From the NCBI RefSeq assembly GCF_030409835.1, contig NZ_JAUFQO010000004.1, positions 496,001-560,000 on the forward strand: 64,000 bases of DNA, given 5' to 3'. The position numbers and the translations under genes are program-made. The stretch comes from Lutimonas halocynthiae (GTDB taxonomy: Bacteria > Bacteroidota > Bacteroidia > Flavobacteriales > Flavobacteriaceae). Below, piece by piece: positions 1 through 9,504 of the stretch. The notes beneath the pieces are model-generated. The model did no database searches and was not told where the DNA came from. It saw only the letters and a program-made list of their open reading frames with translations. The first letter of the stretch is position 1. The number at the start of each line of letters is the position of its first letter.

Positions 1-83
1 GCCTGCACAAGACAATTTTGAAAAAATAACAGTATTAACATTTTTTTTCAGAATTCATATTTCCTAATACAATGCATAAAGTG

Positions 84-91
84 TACATTTG
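84..91 (+). promoter_or_regulatory. Bacteroidota-type -7 promoter element for rseP
   Basis: TACATTTG fits the TAnnTTTG consensus of the Bacteroidota housekeeping sigma factor and lies 27 bases before the rseP start codon. No convincing TTG -33 element is visible at the usual spacing, so the call rests on the -7 element and position. Confidence 0.5.
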
Positions 92-118
92 TCACCCTTA
101 AAATTTTGAAATTTATCA

Positions 119-1453
119 ATGGAAACATACATAAAAATTACCCAGTTCTTATTGAGTTTATCTTTGCTCATTGTTTTACACGAACTTGGACACTTTATCC
201 CTGCCAAACTATTCAAAACCAGAGTTGAAAAGTTTTACCTCTTCTTTGATTATAAATTTTCTATTTTCAAAAAGAAAATTGGTGATACGGTATACGGAAT
301 AGGCTGGATTCCCTTAGGAGGATACGTAAAGATTTCGGGAATGATCGATGAAAGTATGGACAAAGAGCAAATGGCTCAACCTCCACAACCATGGGAATTT
401 CGATCAAAACCGGCATGGCAGAGACTTATCATTATGCTGGGAGGAGTTACCGTGAATTTTATTCTTGGAATTTTCATCTATATCATGATGTTTAATGCCT
501 GGGGAAATGACTTTGTAGCGCCTCAAGATGTCAAAGAAGGGTTTTCAGTTACTGATCTATTCAAAGACCTTGGTTTTAAGGATGGAGATAAAATTGTAAA
601 GGTCAATAATGAAATACCTGTCAATGTTCTCGATATTAACAAACATCTTTTTTTGAGAGAAGTGAATAATATTGAGGTGTCGCATGTTGATGGTAATTCC
701 GAAATTATTGAGTTACCTGAAGATATTGGCTTACAAATGTGGCAAACTGGGAATATGGATCCGTTCAATCCGAGAATCCATGCTATTCTTGATAGTGTTA
801 TCGCTGAATCACCTGCAGAACTAGTAGGTTTGCAAAAAGGAGATGTAGTAACTGCAGTAAATGATCAAGAAGTATTATTTTGGAATGAATTCACTGAAGT
901 GGTCAAGAATAATCCAAAAGGAAAAGAAATAAAAGTAACCGTAGATAGAGAAGGGCGTACAGAATCTTTCTTAATCGTTCCCAATGATGAACAAAAACTT
1001 GGCGTTTATCCAAAAGGATATACAGAAGACGTGATCGCCATAACTCATAAGGATTATAGTTTTGGAGAAAGTATTGTTCCAGGTTTTTCAAAAGCATACT
1101 GGACGCTTAAAGATTATATGGGTCAGTTCAAATATGTGTTTACTAAAAAAGGCGCAACGCAGTTGGGCGGATTTATTACCATTGGTAGCATTTTCCCATC
1201 GAAATGGAATTGGCAGGCATTTTGGAGCATTACAGCACTGCTTTCAATTATGCTAGGATTTATGAATCTATTGCCCATCCCAGCATTGGATGGAGGACAT
1301 GTGGTATTTACCCTTTTTGAAATTATCAGTGGAAGAAAACCTAGTGATAAATTTTTGGAGTACGCACAAATCACTGGTTTTATAATTCTTATTTCTCTGC
1401 TGCTTTTTGCAAATGGTAATGATATTTATAAATGGCTGACCGGTCAATTCTAG
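119..1453 (+). CDS. rseP: RseP-family site-2 intramembrane zinc metalloprotease
   Basis: A 444-residue membrane protease of the S2P/RseP family, which cleaves transmembrane segments such as those of anti-sigma factors at the inner membrane. The zinc-binding HELGH motif is at residues 21-25 inside the first membrane helix. One or two PDZ domains occupy roughly residues 120-310 (SPAELVGLQKGDVV is a typical PDZ loop). The third zinc ligand sits in the C-terminal NLLPIPALDGGH motif, followed by a final membrane helix. Length is normal for the family. It appears monocistronic: an upstream -7 element is present and a weak hairpin follows the stop codon. No anti-sigma substrate is encoded nearby, so the physiological target is not shown. 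Confidence 0.93.
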   Translation: METYIKITQFLLSLSLLIVLHELGHFIPAKLFKTRVEKFYLFFDYKFSIFKKKIGDTVYGIGWIPLGGYVKISGMIDESMDKEQMAQPPQPWEFRSKPAWQRLIIMLGGVTVNFILGIFIYIMMFNAWGNDFVAPQDVKEGFSVTDLFKDLGFKDGDKIVKVNNEIPVNVLDINKHLFLREVNNIEVSHVDGNSEIIELPEDIGLQMWQTGNMDPFNPRIHAILDSVIAESPAELVGLQKGDVVTAVNDQEVLFWNEFTEVVKNNPKGKEIKVTVDREGRTESFLIVPNDEQKLGVYPKGYTEDVIAITHKDYSFGESIVPGFSKAYWTLKDYMGQFKYVFTKKGATQLGGFITIGSIFPSKWNWQAFWSITALLSIMLGFMNLLPIPALDGGHVVFTLFEIISGRKPSDKFLEYAQITGFIILISLLLFANGNDIYKWLTGQF

Positions 1454-1468
1454 ACCGCTAGATTTTAT
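1449..1468 (+). terminator. weak terminator candidate after rseP
   Basis: TCTAG-ACCG-CTAGA forms a 5-bp stem with a 4-base loop directly over the rseP stop codon and is followed by a short T run. The stem is short, so this is only a candidate. Confidence 0.3.
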
Positions 1469-1540
1469 AACAATCTATTGCTTTTTTTATGTTTTTGTAA
1501 GACAGACATCATTTTAACGACTTAAGGCAAAAGTCTGAAA

Positions 1541-2581
1541 ATGAAGTATCCATTTATTTTGGTGATAATAGCTTGTATGATGCTGTCATGTGGTGGCGGG
1601 TCTGATGACTTTCCGGAAACAAATAACACTGTATCACCTCCGGTTGAAAGAGAATTTGAATGGACAATCGACAAGGGCCTGATCAATGGCTCTGACAATC
1701 CATTCCCATTGGCTAAAGACCCAGTAATGTTTCTAGCTAAAAATGTTGAATTTTTAGCTGACGATATTCTAGTAGCTGCTGTAAGTCTCGATGGAGAAGT
1801 CAAAATATATCCCTATAATTATTTAAATAATTTTGAGTCAGTCAATGACAGGATTAATGGTAAACCTTATGCCATAACTTACTGTCCGCTAACTCAAAGT
1901 GCCTTGCTCATCAACGGTGAGTATAATAATGACTCTTTTATATTAAGGGCCTCAGGCTACCTGCTTCATGATAACGTAATACTGAAGAATGAGAAGAGCG
2001 ATACCTATTGGTCTCAAATGATGGGCCAATGTATCAAAGGTTCTTATGCAGGAGAATTTAGTGAAACACTGAATTTTGTCGAAATGACTTGGAAAACCGT
2101 GAAAGAAAACTTTCCTGATGCCAAAGTGTTTACCAATTCCAGTGTCCCAGAATTACAATCTGGATCGACGGCCAACAAAGCTGACGTGAAAATAGGAGAC
2201 CTGGTATATGGTATTATCGGCGGAAATAATTTAAGTTCAGTAAACGGTAAGACTGCAAAAGTATTTATCTATCATTATGATGATTTTGGCGTTTCAACTA
2301 CGCTGAAATCCGTCATTATTAACAATAAGAAAACCTTGGTCATCGGCAATAAAAGTGACCATTATATTACCTCTTATATTAATGATTCAAATGCATCTTT
2401 TGAAGCAGTTCAAAATAATTTTCCAATTGTAATGAGAGATAGTGATAATAACCAGTGGAACGTTTTTGGGCAAGCTATTTCAGGCCCAAGGCAAGGAGAT
2501 CAACTCCAATCGCATACAGGCTTTTTTGCCCTATTCTGGGCTTGGGGGAAATTCTATGATAATTTCTCCTTTGACGAATAA
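1541..2581 (+). CDS. DUF3179 domain lipoprotein
   Basis: A 346-residue exported lipoprotein: the N-terminus ends in a lipobox (MLSCGGG, Cys17). The rest matches the DUF3179 pattern as I recognise it, with an ILVAAVSLDGEVKIYPYN segment and a YCPLTQSALL segment containing a conserved Cys near residue 114. The family has no established biochemical function. It is first of three genes packed with 2-bp and 0-bp gaps, followed by a TlpA-like thioredoxin and an outer-membrane barrel-like protein. The conserved cysteine and thioredoxin neighbour suggest a redox-linked periplasmic role, which is inference only. Confidence 0.75.
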   Translation: MKYPFILVIIACMMLSCGGGSDDFPETNNTVSPPVEREFEWTIDKGLINGSDNPFPLAKDPVMFLAKNVEFLADDILVAAVSLDGEVKIYPYNYLNNFESVNDRINGKPYAITYCPLTQSALLINGEYNNDSFILRASGYLLHDNVILKNEKSDTYWSQMMGQCIKGSYAGEFSETLNFVEMTWKTVKENFPDAKVFTNSSVPELQSGSTANKADVKIGDLVYGIIGGNNLSSVNGKTAKVFIYHYDDFGVSTTLKSVIINNKKTLVIGNKSDHYITSYINDSNASFEAVQNNFPIVMRDSDNNQWNVFGQAISGPRQGDQLQSHTGFFALFWAWGKFYDNFSFDE

Positions 2582-2583
2582 TT

Positions 2584-3084
2584 ATGAGATTTTCTGATTC
2601 TAAATTTATTTTACTTTTGGTTTTAATTGCTGGATCTGTGCAAATTTCTTTTTCTCAGAAAACATTGCCTTTATTAAATCTACATGCAATTGATGGAAGT
2701 CAAACAAATGTGAACGAGCTCAGTTTAGATAAAGTTGTGATAATTAGCTTCTGGGCAACTTGGTGTGAACCTTGTTTAAAGGAATTGGATGCTTTTAATG
2801 AAAACCTTGATTATATTGAAAATGATCTCAATGCAAAAGTGTTGGCGGTTTCAATAGACGATTCACGCACCATTTCGCGAATTGCACCAATGCTGAATGG
2901 GAATGACTGGAAATTTGAAGTCTTCATTGATTCAAATCAGGAGGTTAAACGAACTCTGAATATTATAAACATACCGCATACAGTACTTATTTATCAGAAT
3001 CAAATTCTATATGAGAGCACAGGTTACCTTAATGGTGATGAAATCACACTTTTTTCAAAAATAAAAGACATAAATCGCGACTAA
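2584..3084 (+). CDS. TlpA-like periplasmic thioredoxin-fold protein
   Basis: A 166-residue protein with an N-terminal signal peptide (ending around FSQ) and a thioredoxin/TlpA fold. The active site is WATWCEPC, residues about 59-66, a CEPC redox pair; a cis-Pro loop is visible at NIPHTVLIY. TlpA-type proteins reduce or exchange disulfides in the envelope, often for cytochrome maturation or a dedicated client. It starts 2 bases after the DUF3179 gene and its stop codon abuts the next start codon directly, so the three are translationally coupled and probably work together. The substrate is unknown. Confidence 0.85.
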   Translation: MRFSDSKFILLLVLIAGSVQISFSQKTLPLLNLHAIDGSQTNVNELSLDKVVIISFWATWCEPCLKELDAFNENLDYIENDLNAKVLAVSIDDSRTISRIAPMLNGNDWKFEVFIDSNQEVKRTLNIINIPHTVLIYQNQILYESTGYLNGDEITLFSKIKDINRD

Positions 3085-4716
3085 ATGTATAACAGGCTAT
3101 TGATACTTTTTCTATTTGTCATGGCGTCGAGCAATGCATTAAAGGCACAGTTTATTAATGATTTATCTGGCAGTTTAGAATCTCAAATTACTTACTATAC
3201 TGACGATGATAAAGTAGTCAACCCTGGTGACACTGATTTTAGATCAAACAATTACCTGCGATTTAATTATTTCAAAAATAAACTTAATGCTTCAATTCAG
3301 TTTGAATCTTATATTGAAGAAGCCTTATTAGGTTATGCTCCTGAATTTGATCAAAAATTTGGCTTTTCAATGGCTTCGGTAAGCTATAACACTAAGCATG
3401 TAAAACTGTCAGGAGGGTATCTTCTTGATCAATTTAGCAGCGGCATGACTTATCGCTCTTGGGAAGACAGACAATTAGGAATTAATAATGCCTTAGTAGG
3501 AATCAATATTGATGCTCATTTATCGAACAAAATTCAGTTAAAAAGTTTTGTTGGTAAGCAAAAATATGGCTTTGATATTTCTGATGGTACGCTTTATGGC
3601 CTCAACTCGATTTTCTCCTTAGGAACAAAATTCAATCTTGATTTAGGAATCGTAGGGCGTTATCAGGCTTTTGAATCATCAAATCCTGATTTTAAGGAAT
3701 TCACAAATTTGTATTCAGGAAAAATAACCTACACATCTGGCAGTCTGTATACGCATATAGAAGCAGTGTACAAAGGCGATGACGCCTTAGTAGAATTCGG
3801 AAATGTAATAGATAGCAGACTGTTCTCAGGAAATGCACTTGCTTTTAACATTGGGTTTTTTAAACCAGGATTTGGTGTTGATCTGACTTTTAGAAGAATG
3901 GAAAATATGGCCTTTTACACAGATCGAGAATCATATGCTAATATTTACAACCAACTCATCGTAAATTATTTGCCAGCCCTCACCAAACAACACAATGTAG
4001 GGCTTTCTAATATTTATGTTTATCAGTCTCAACCCCAATTAAGTTTTATTGCCGGAGGAAAGGCAGGTGAAATTGGGCAACAAATAGACCTGTATTATAA
4101 GTTCACTAAAAAAAATAGTTGGGCAGAAAAATATGGAACAGTTTTGGCTTTGAACTACGCGGCCTGGTATGGCTTAAATGCTGATTTTGATTTGGAAAAC
4201 CGACAATATTCAGCAGACTTCTTCAAATATGGCGATAAATATTATACAGACCTTAATCTGGAAGTCAGGAATCAGTGGTCTAAGCAATGGCGAAGCTCAG
4301 TGTACTGGATACGCCAATTTTACAATAAAGAACGTTTAGAGGCCTCTTCAGGTACTGTCACGACGAACATAGCAGCCATCGATTCGCACTATACTATTAA
4401 TAACAAGAATGAACTGAGATTTCAGCTCGAGCATCTTTGGACCAAAGACGATAAACAGAATTGGGTTGGAGGGCTTATAGAGTACAATTTTTTAAGAAAA
4501 TTCTCAGTCTATGTAAGTGACCAATACAATTATGGTAACGAGAATGAAATTGAACGAATTCATTATTACAATGCCGGAGGTAGCTTCAGGCATAAAAAGA
4601 CTAAATTCTCATTGAACTATGGACGACAAAGAGGGGGGCTGATCTGTGTTGGTGGTGTCTGCCGATTTGTACCTAAATCAAACGGCCTTAGTTTTGGAAT
4701 GAACCTTTTTATATAA
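3085..4716 (+). CDS. DUF6029-like putative outer-membrane beta-barrel protein
   Basis: A 543-residue protein with a signal peptide ending near LKAQ and long alternating hydrophobic/polar strands with many aromatic residues throughout, as in outer-membrane barrels. It resembles the Bacteroidota DUF6029 family that is repeatedly found after a TlpA-like gene. The ATG follows the previous stop with no gap. Near the C-terminus is a Cys pair (LICVGGVC), the only obvious cysteines, which a neighbouring thioredoxin could act on. The stop codon lies inside the terminator palindrome. Function not established. Confidence 0.65.
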   Translation: MYNRLLILFLFVMASSNALKAQFINDLSGSLESQITYYTDDDKVVNPGDTDFRSNNYLRFNYFKNKLNASIQFESYIEEALLGYAPEFDQKFGFSMASVSYNTKHVKLSGGYLLDQFSSGMTYRSWEDRQLGINNALVGINIDAHLSNKIQLKSFVGKQKYGFDISDGTLYGLNSIFSLGTKFNLDLGIVGRYQAFESSNPDFKEFTNLYSGKITYTSGSLYTHIEAVYKGDDALVEFGNVIDSRLFSGNALAFNIGFFKPGFGVDLTFRRMENMAFYTDRESYANIYNQLIVNYLPALTKQHNVGLSNIYVYQSQPQLSFIAGGKAGEIGQQIDLYYKFTKKNSWAEKYGTVLALNYAAWYGLNADFDLENRQYSADFFKYGDKYYTDLNLEVRNQWSKQWRSSVYWIRQFYNKERLEASSGTVTTNIAAIDSHYTINNKNELRFQLEHLWTKDDKQNWVGGLIEYNFLRKFSVYVSDQYNYGNENEIERIHYYNAGGSFRHKKTKFSLNYGRQRGGLICVGGVCRFVPKSNGLSFGMNLFI

Positions 4717-4753
4717 AAAAAACCTCATGCTTTGCATGAGGTTTTTTTTATAT
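4711..4753. terminator. bidirectional intrinsic terminator
   Basis: A perfect 20-bp inverted repeat centred on base 4732: an 8-bp CCTCATGC/GCATGAGG core with a TTT loop, flanked by A8 on the left and T8 on the right. It sits between the converging DUF6029 gene and atpC and gives a U-tract on both strands, so it should stop transcription from both sides. Confidence 0.92.
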
Positions 4754-4767
4754 AATCAACTCTAATA

Positions 4768-5046
4768 TCAATCTACCAGAATAATGATTTTGTTATCATT
4801 CATTTCGATAGTTCCGCTATTGATATCCAAAACCTTAGTTCCGTTATCACCATTTGAAAATTTACCTTCAAATGCTTCATCAAGTGCAAAACTACCTCGA
4901 ATTCTTACTTTTCCTTCTTTAAGCAAAGACACAATCGGAGCGTGGTTATTCAGTATTTGAAATTCTCCTACTACTCCGGGAACAATTACTGAGTCAACAT
5001 CGCCCTGAAAAATACTTGCCTCAGGTGTTACAATTTCTAAAAACAT
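4768..5046 (-). CDS. atpC: F1F0 ATP synthase epsilon subunit (short form)
   Basis: The epsilon subunit of the F1 central stalk, which couples catalysis to rotor rotation. At 92 residues it holds only the N-terminal beta-sandwich domain (IFQGDVDSVIVPGVVGEFQIL, then NNHAPIVSLLKEGKVRI). The C-terminal two-helix inhibitory domain of the roughly 135-residue enterobacterial protein is absent, which is common in Bacteroidota. It lies 11 bases after atpD. The other ATP synthase genes are not in this window, so atpDC form a separate transcription unit. Confidence 0.93.
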   Translation of the reverse strand: MFLEIVTPEASIFQGDVDSVIVPGVVGEFQILNNHAPIVSLLKEGKVRIRGSFALDEAFEGKFSNGDNGTKVLDINSGTIEMNDNKIIILVD

Positions 5047-5057
5047 GGTTTTTGGTT

Positions 5058-6608
<1,551 letters not shown>

Positions 6609-6644
6609 TCAGAAACAATTTAATTGCATTTTTCTTTTGCGGTG

Positions 6645-6652
6645 CAAAGATA
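6645..6652 (-). promoter_or_regulatory. -7 promoter element for atpDC
   Basis: On the minus strand this reads TATCTTTG followed by CACC, the form typical of strong promoters in this phylum. It is 78 bases upstream of the atpD ATG. Confidence 0.65.
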
Positions 6653-6685
6653 TGTTTTTAATACAAAAATTAAAGTTTTTTTTTA

Positions 6686-8173
6686 TTATTTTTTTAGAGC
6701 CAGAATATACTCAGCCACAGCCATTTTAGCCTCTTGGGACAGGTAATCCTGAGGTGGCATTTCAGGGTAATCCTCTCTTAGGTTTTTAGGATGATTGATG
6801 TAGTCAACGATACCTTGTGGATTATCCTTATAAATCATCTGAATCACATTTGTTGGTACACCAATTAAACGAATGTCAAAAGCATGACATCCGGAGCAAA
6901 TCCCATAATAGGTCATCTCACCAAGATCTTCTTTACTTATTTCACGAGGTTGTGCAGGGCTGTCTAAAAGCAACGATTTGATTTCCTGGGTAGTACTGAT
7001 CTCGGGTGTTCCAAAGTCACCTAAGCCCCAGGTTCTATATCTTTCGACATCCCTGATCGTGCTCCCTTCTCCTCCCCCGATAGCCAAAATATCAGGGCCG
7101 GTAGTAGAAAACTGTGTCATCATCAAGGCCTTTAATTCTCCGACAGGATTATTGCCGTTGTCAATCATAAAATTATCCAGAATAATAATCCTGTCAGGGT
7201 TAGGATCAGAATCCGGATCATTTGAAGCTTCTGCCCCACCATTGGCGAAATCTGTAATAATAATACCTGCATTGTCATTCCCTGAAATAATATTATTTTC
7301 AATAATCACGTCATCAGCAGCCATCACCAAAATACCTGTACCTGGAGGAATTCCAGAAACAATAGAACCCGGTGCCCCAAAATTTTCATGATTGTTTTTA
7401 GTAATAAAATTATTTCTAATGATCACGTCAAAGGTTGTTTTGATAGGTAGTCCTGGTGTAATAAATGCCAAAATACCGCCTGTATTGTCATAAGCCAGGT
7501 TGTTCTCAACAAGACAATGTCTTGAATTTTCAATTTCAATACCCGCCACATTGCCAAACACCTCATTATTCAATACATCAATATTATCGCACATCCCCAC
7601 ATAAATAGCTGCGTCTTCAATTCCAGATAAAACATTATGTTCTATCAATCCATTTTTACCAAACTGCGGGAATATACCATACACACCAGCATCAATGATC
7701 CAATTATTTCTAAGGACAAAATTATTACCAGCCTGTCCCATAATACCGTTTCCTTTGTAATTGATGATTTTAAAACTCTCAATTTGTATTCCGTTTCCTG
7801 AATACAAAAATGCATCGTTCAATTCTTTTTCACCATCCAATACAGGCCATTCACCTTCTATTATTATCCCTTGAAAACTAATATCATCTTTGTCTATATA
7901 TACCGTCTCTTTATATGTTCCAGGATAAACACGGATGAGGTCACCAGGTGCAGCGCTTCGAACGGCATCCATAATCAGATCTCCATTTTTAACCTCATGA
8001 ATTTTACCACTAAAAGCTCGGTTCAAAGATTTAGCATCATCCCCTGAAGAAACTGTTCTGTACAGATTATTTGGACTAGGCATCACAGTAGTTTGTGAAT
8101 TTCCTAGGAAATATTTGCCAATCAAAACGCCTGCTGCGATAAAGACAAGGGCTAGAATTACTTTTTTAAACAT
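6686..8173 (-). CDS. parallel beta-helix protein with C-terminal cytochrome c domain
   Basis: A 495-residue fusion. Residues 4-24 form an N-terminal hydrophobic signal or anchor. About residues 60-340 are repeated strands with Asn/Ile ladders (NNEVFGNVAGIEIENS, ENNIISGNDNAGIII), the pattern of a right-handed parallel beta-helix of the NosD/pectate-lyase type. The last 75 residues contain CSGCH (Cys426, Cys429, His430), a c-type heme site, with a candidate axial Met in YPEMPP. It begins 17 bases after the cytochrome c peroxidase gene stops, so the two are probably co-transcribed and exchange electrons in the periplasm. The helix could bind polysaccharide or a partner protein; nothing in the sequence decides this. 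Confidence 0.82.
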   Translation of the reverse strand: MFKKVILALVFIAAGVLIGKYFLGNSQTTVMPSPNNLYRTVSSGDDAKSLNRAFSGKIHEVKNGDLIMDAVRSAAPGDLIRVYPGTYKETVYIDKDDISFQGIIIEGEWPVLDGEKELNDAFLYSGNGIQIESFKIINYKGNGIMGQAGNNFVLRNNWIIDAGVYGIFPQFGKNGLIEHNVLSGIEDAAIYVGMCDNIDVLNNEVFGNVAGIEIENSRHCLVENNLAYDNTGGILAFITPGLPIKTTFDVIIRNNFITKNNHENFGAPGSIVSGIPPGTGILVMAADDVIIENNIISGNDNAGIIITDFANGGAEASNDPDSDPNPDRIIILDNFMIDNGNNPVGELKALMMTQFSTTGPDILAIGGGEGSTIRDVERYRTWGLGDFGTPEISTTQEIKSLLLDSPAQPREISKEDLGEMTYYGICSGCHAFDIRLIGVPTNVIQMIYKDNPQGIVDYINHPKNLREDYPEMPPQDYLSQEAKMAVAEYILALKK

Positions 8174-8190
8174 GAGGTCAAATATTTATG

Positions 8191-9408
8191 TTAAGAATTA
8201 ATATCAACAGATTTATCCATTTCCGATGGAAGTAAATCAGGTGTCATAGGCATGAAAGACTCATCCGTTAAGGTTTTTAAAAAATCCACAAGAAGGTCTA
8301 ATTCCTTCTCACTTAAGTTCGGTTCCCAAATATGCCAATGAAGATACAATTTTTCACCTTTTGGAACCGCATGCCCCCGGCCCTTGGTATAAAACTCAAC
8401 CGTCTCACGAAGGTTTTGAAACTTACCTGAATGCATATAAGGGGCTGTTTTCTCTATATTTCGTAGGCTGGGAACTTTAAAACCTCCTCTTCTACTCGGG
8501 TCGTTAAAGGTTTTTTCTGCACCAACATCCCTGGCTTTACCTTCTGGCTCCGGAGTTCCTATAACCGCTACTTGTTGATTGGTAAATAAAGGTGGGGTAT
8601 GGCATTCAGCACATCGTGCAACAAAAGATCTGAAAATATTCAACCCTTCAATTTCTCTCTCATTTAAGGCTCCCTTAAAACCATGTGCATATTGATCATA
8701 CTTTGAATTCAACGATATCAAAGACGTTTCAAAGGCCGCAAGTGCTGTATATATGTCATATACTTCTATGCTGTCATTTTGATTCTTGTTCGGAAAAGCA
8801 TCCTTGAATAAGCGCCTGTATAAAGGAATGCTATTCATAGTCTGTTTTAAATTTTCTGGAGTATTACCCATTTCATCAGCCGAAAAAAGGGGGTCTTGCA
8901 ATTGGGCTTCCAACGAAGTGGCTCTGGCATCCCAAAAAAACTTTTGGAGATAAGCTACGTTCCATAAACTCGGAGAAGATCTTGTTAATGCTGTACCATT
9001 CACCCCTTTTGAAACAGCCTTTCCGTCGCTGAATCCTTTTTCTGGTTGGTGACAAGTGGCACAAGAAACCTTTCCATTTACAGACAGTACAGGGTCGAAA
9101 AATAAATAGCGCCCTAAATCAATCTGCTGAGGAGAAAAACCATCTCTTACCTCTGGCAAAGCTGTTTTTAATCCACCGACTCCCACGTCTTGTAATGATT
9201 CGTATTGCTGATAAAGATTTTTAGCAACACATTCGTTGTTCTCATTCAACAGAAACCCAGGTGGGCACTTTGTAGACAATTGAATAGTTTCAGATGAAAG
9301 GGATACATAAGGCGCCAACTCCTTCTCAGAGCTCTTGTTGCTGCAAGAGCTCATAAGGATCAAATGCAATACAATTGGCACTTTTAAAATCCACCCTTTA
9401 CGATTCAT
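8191..9408 (-). CDS. di-heme cytochrome c peroxidase family lipoprotein (MauG/CCP type)
   Basis: A 405-residue lipoprotein (LILMSSC, Cys22). Two heme c sites are present: CATCH at residues 116-120 and CAECH at 266-270, followed by TAPYMHSGKF, the usual distal-ligand region. Family members reduce hydrogen peroxide or carry out long-range oxidations in the periplasm. A CPPGFLLNENNEC segment at about 48-60 precedes the catalytic part and may form a disulfide. The gene lies between a terminator upstream and the beta-helix cytochrome downstream. Whether it is a true peroxidase or a MauG-like oxidase cannot be told from sequence alone. Confidence 0.88.
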   Translation of the reverse strand: MNRKGWILKVPIVLHLILMSSCSNKSSEKELAPYVSLSSETIQLSTKCPPGFLLNENNECVAKNLYQQYESLQDVGVGGLKTALPEVRDGFSPQQIDLGRYLFFDPVLSVNGKVSCATCHQPEKGFSDGKAVSKGVNGTALTRSSPSLWNVAYLQKFFWDARATSLEAQLQDPLFSADEMGNTPENLKQTMNSIPLYRRLFKDAFPNKNQNDSIEVYDIYTALAAFETSLISLNSKYDQYAHGFKGALNEREIEGLNIFRSFVARCAECHTPPLFTNQQVAVIGTPEPEGKARDVGAEKTFNDPSRRGGFKVPSLRNIEKTAPYMHSGKFQNLRETVEFYTKGRGHAVPKGEKLYLHWHIWEPNLSEKELDLLVDFLKTLTDESFMPMTPDLLPSEMDKSVDINS

Positions 9409-9450
9409 CGTATACTGTTCAATTTGTTTTTAAGAAAAATCCGTATAACA

Positions 9451-9481
9451 AAAAGATCCGTCATTTTCGGACGGATCTTTT
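9451..9481. terminator. intrinsic terminator after the SGNH hydrolase gene
   Basis: A 12-bp perfect stem, AAAAGATCCGTC (9451-9462) and GACGGATCTTTT (9470-9481), with a 7-base loop. On the minus strand the stem is followed by a T run, so it ends the TonB receptor-SGNH unit before the peroxidase gene. Confidence 0.85.
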
Positions 9482-9504
9482 ATTATTTTAGTTCATATAT
9501 CCAT

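Noticed and set aside
6978-7391. 137-codon plus-strand reading frame opposite the beta-helix gene
   Set aside because: A shadow of the repetitive Asn/Ile coding on the other strand; its composition is that of a reverse complement of beta-helix repeats.
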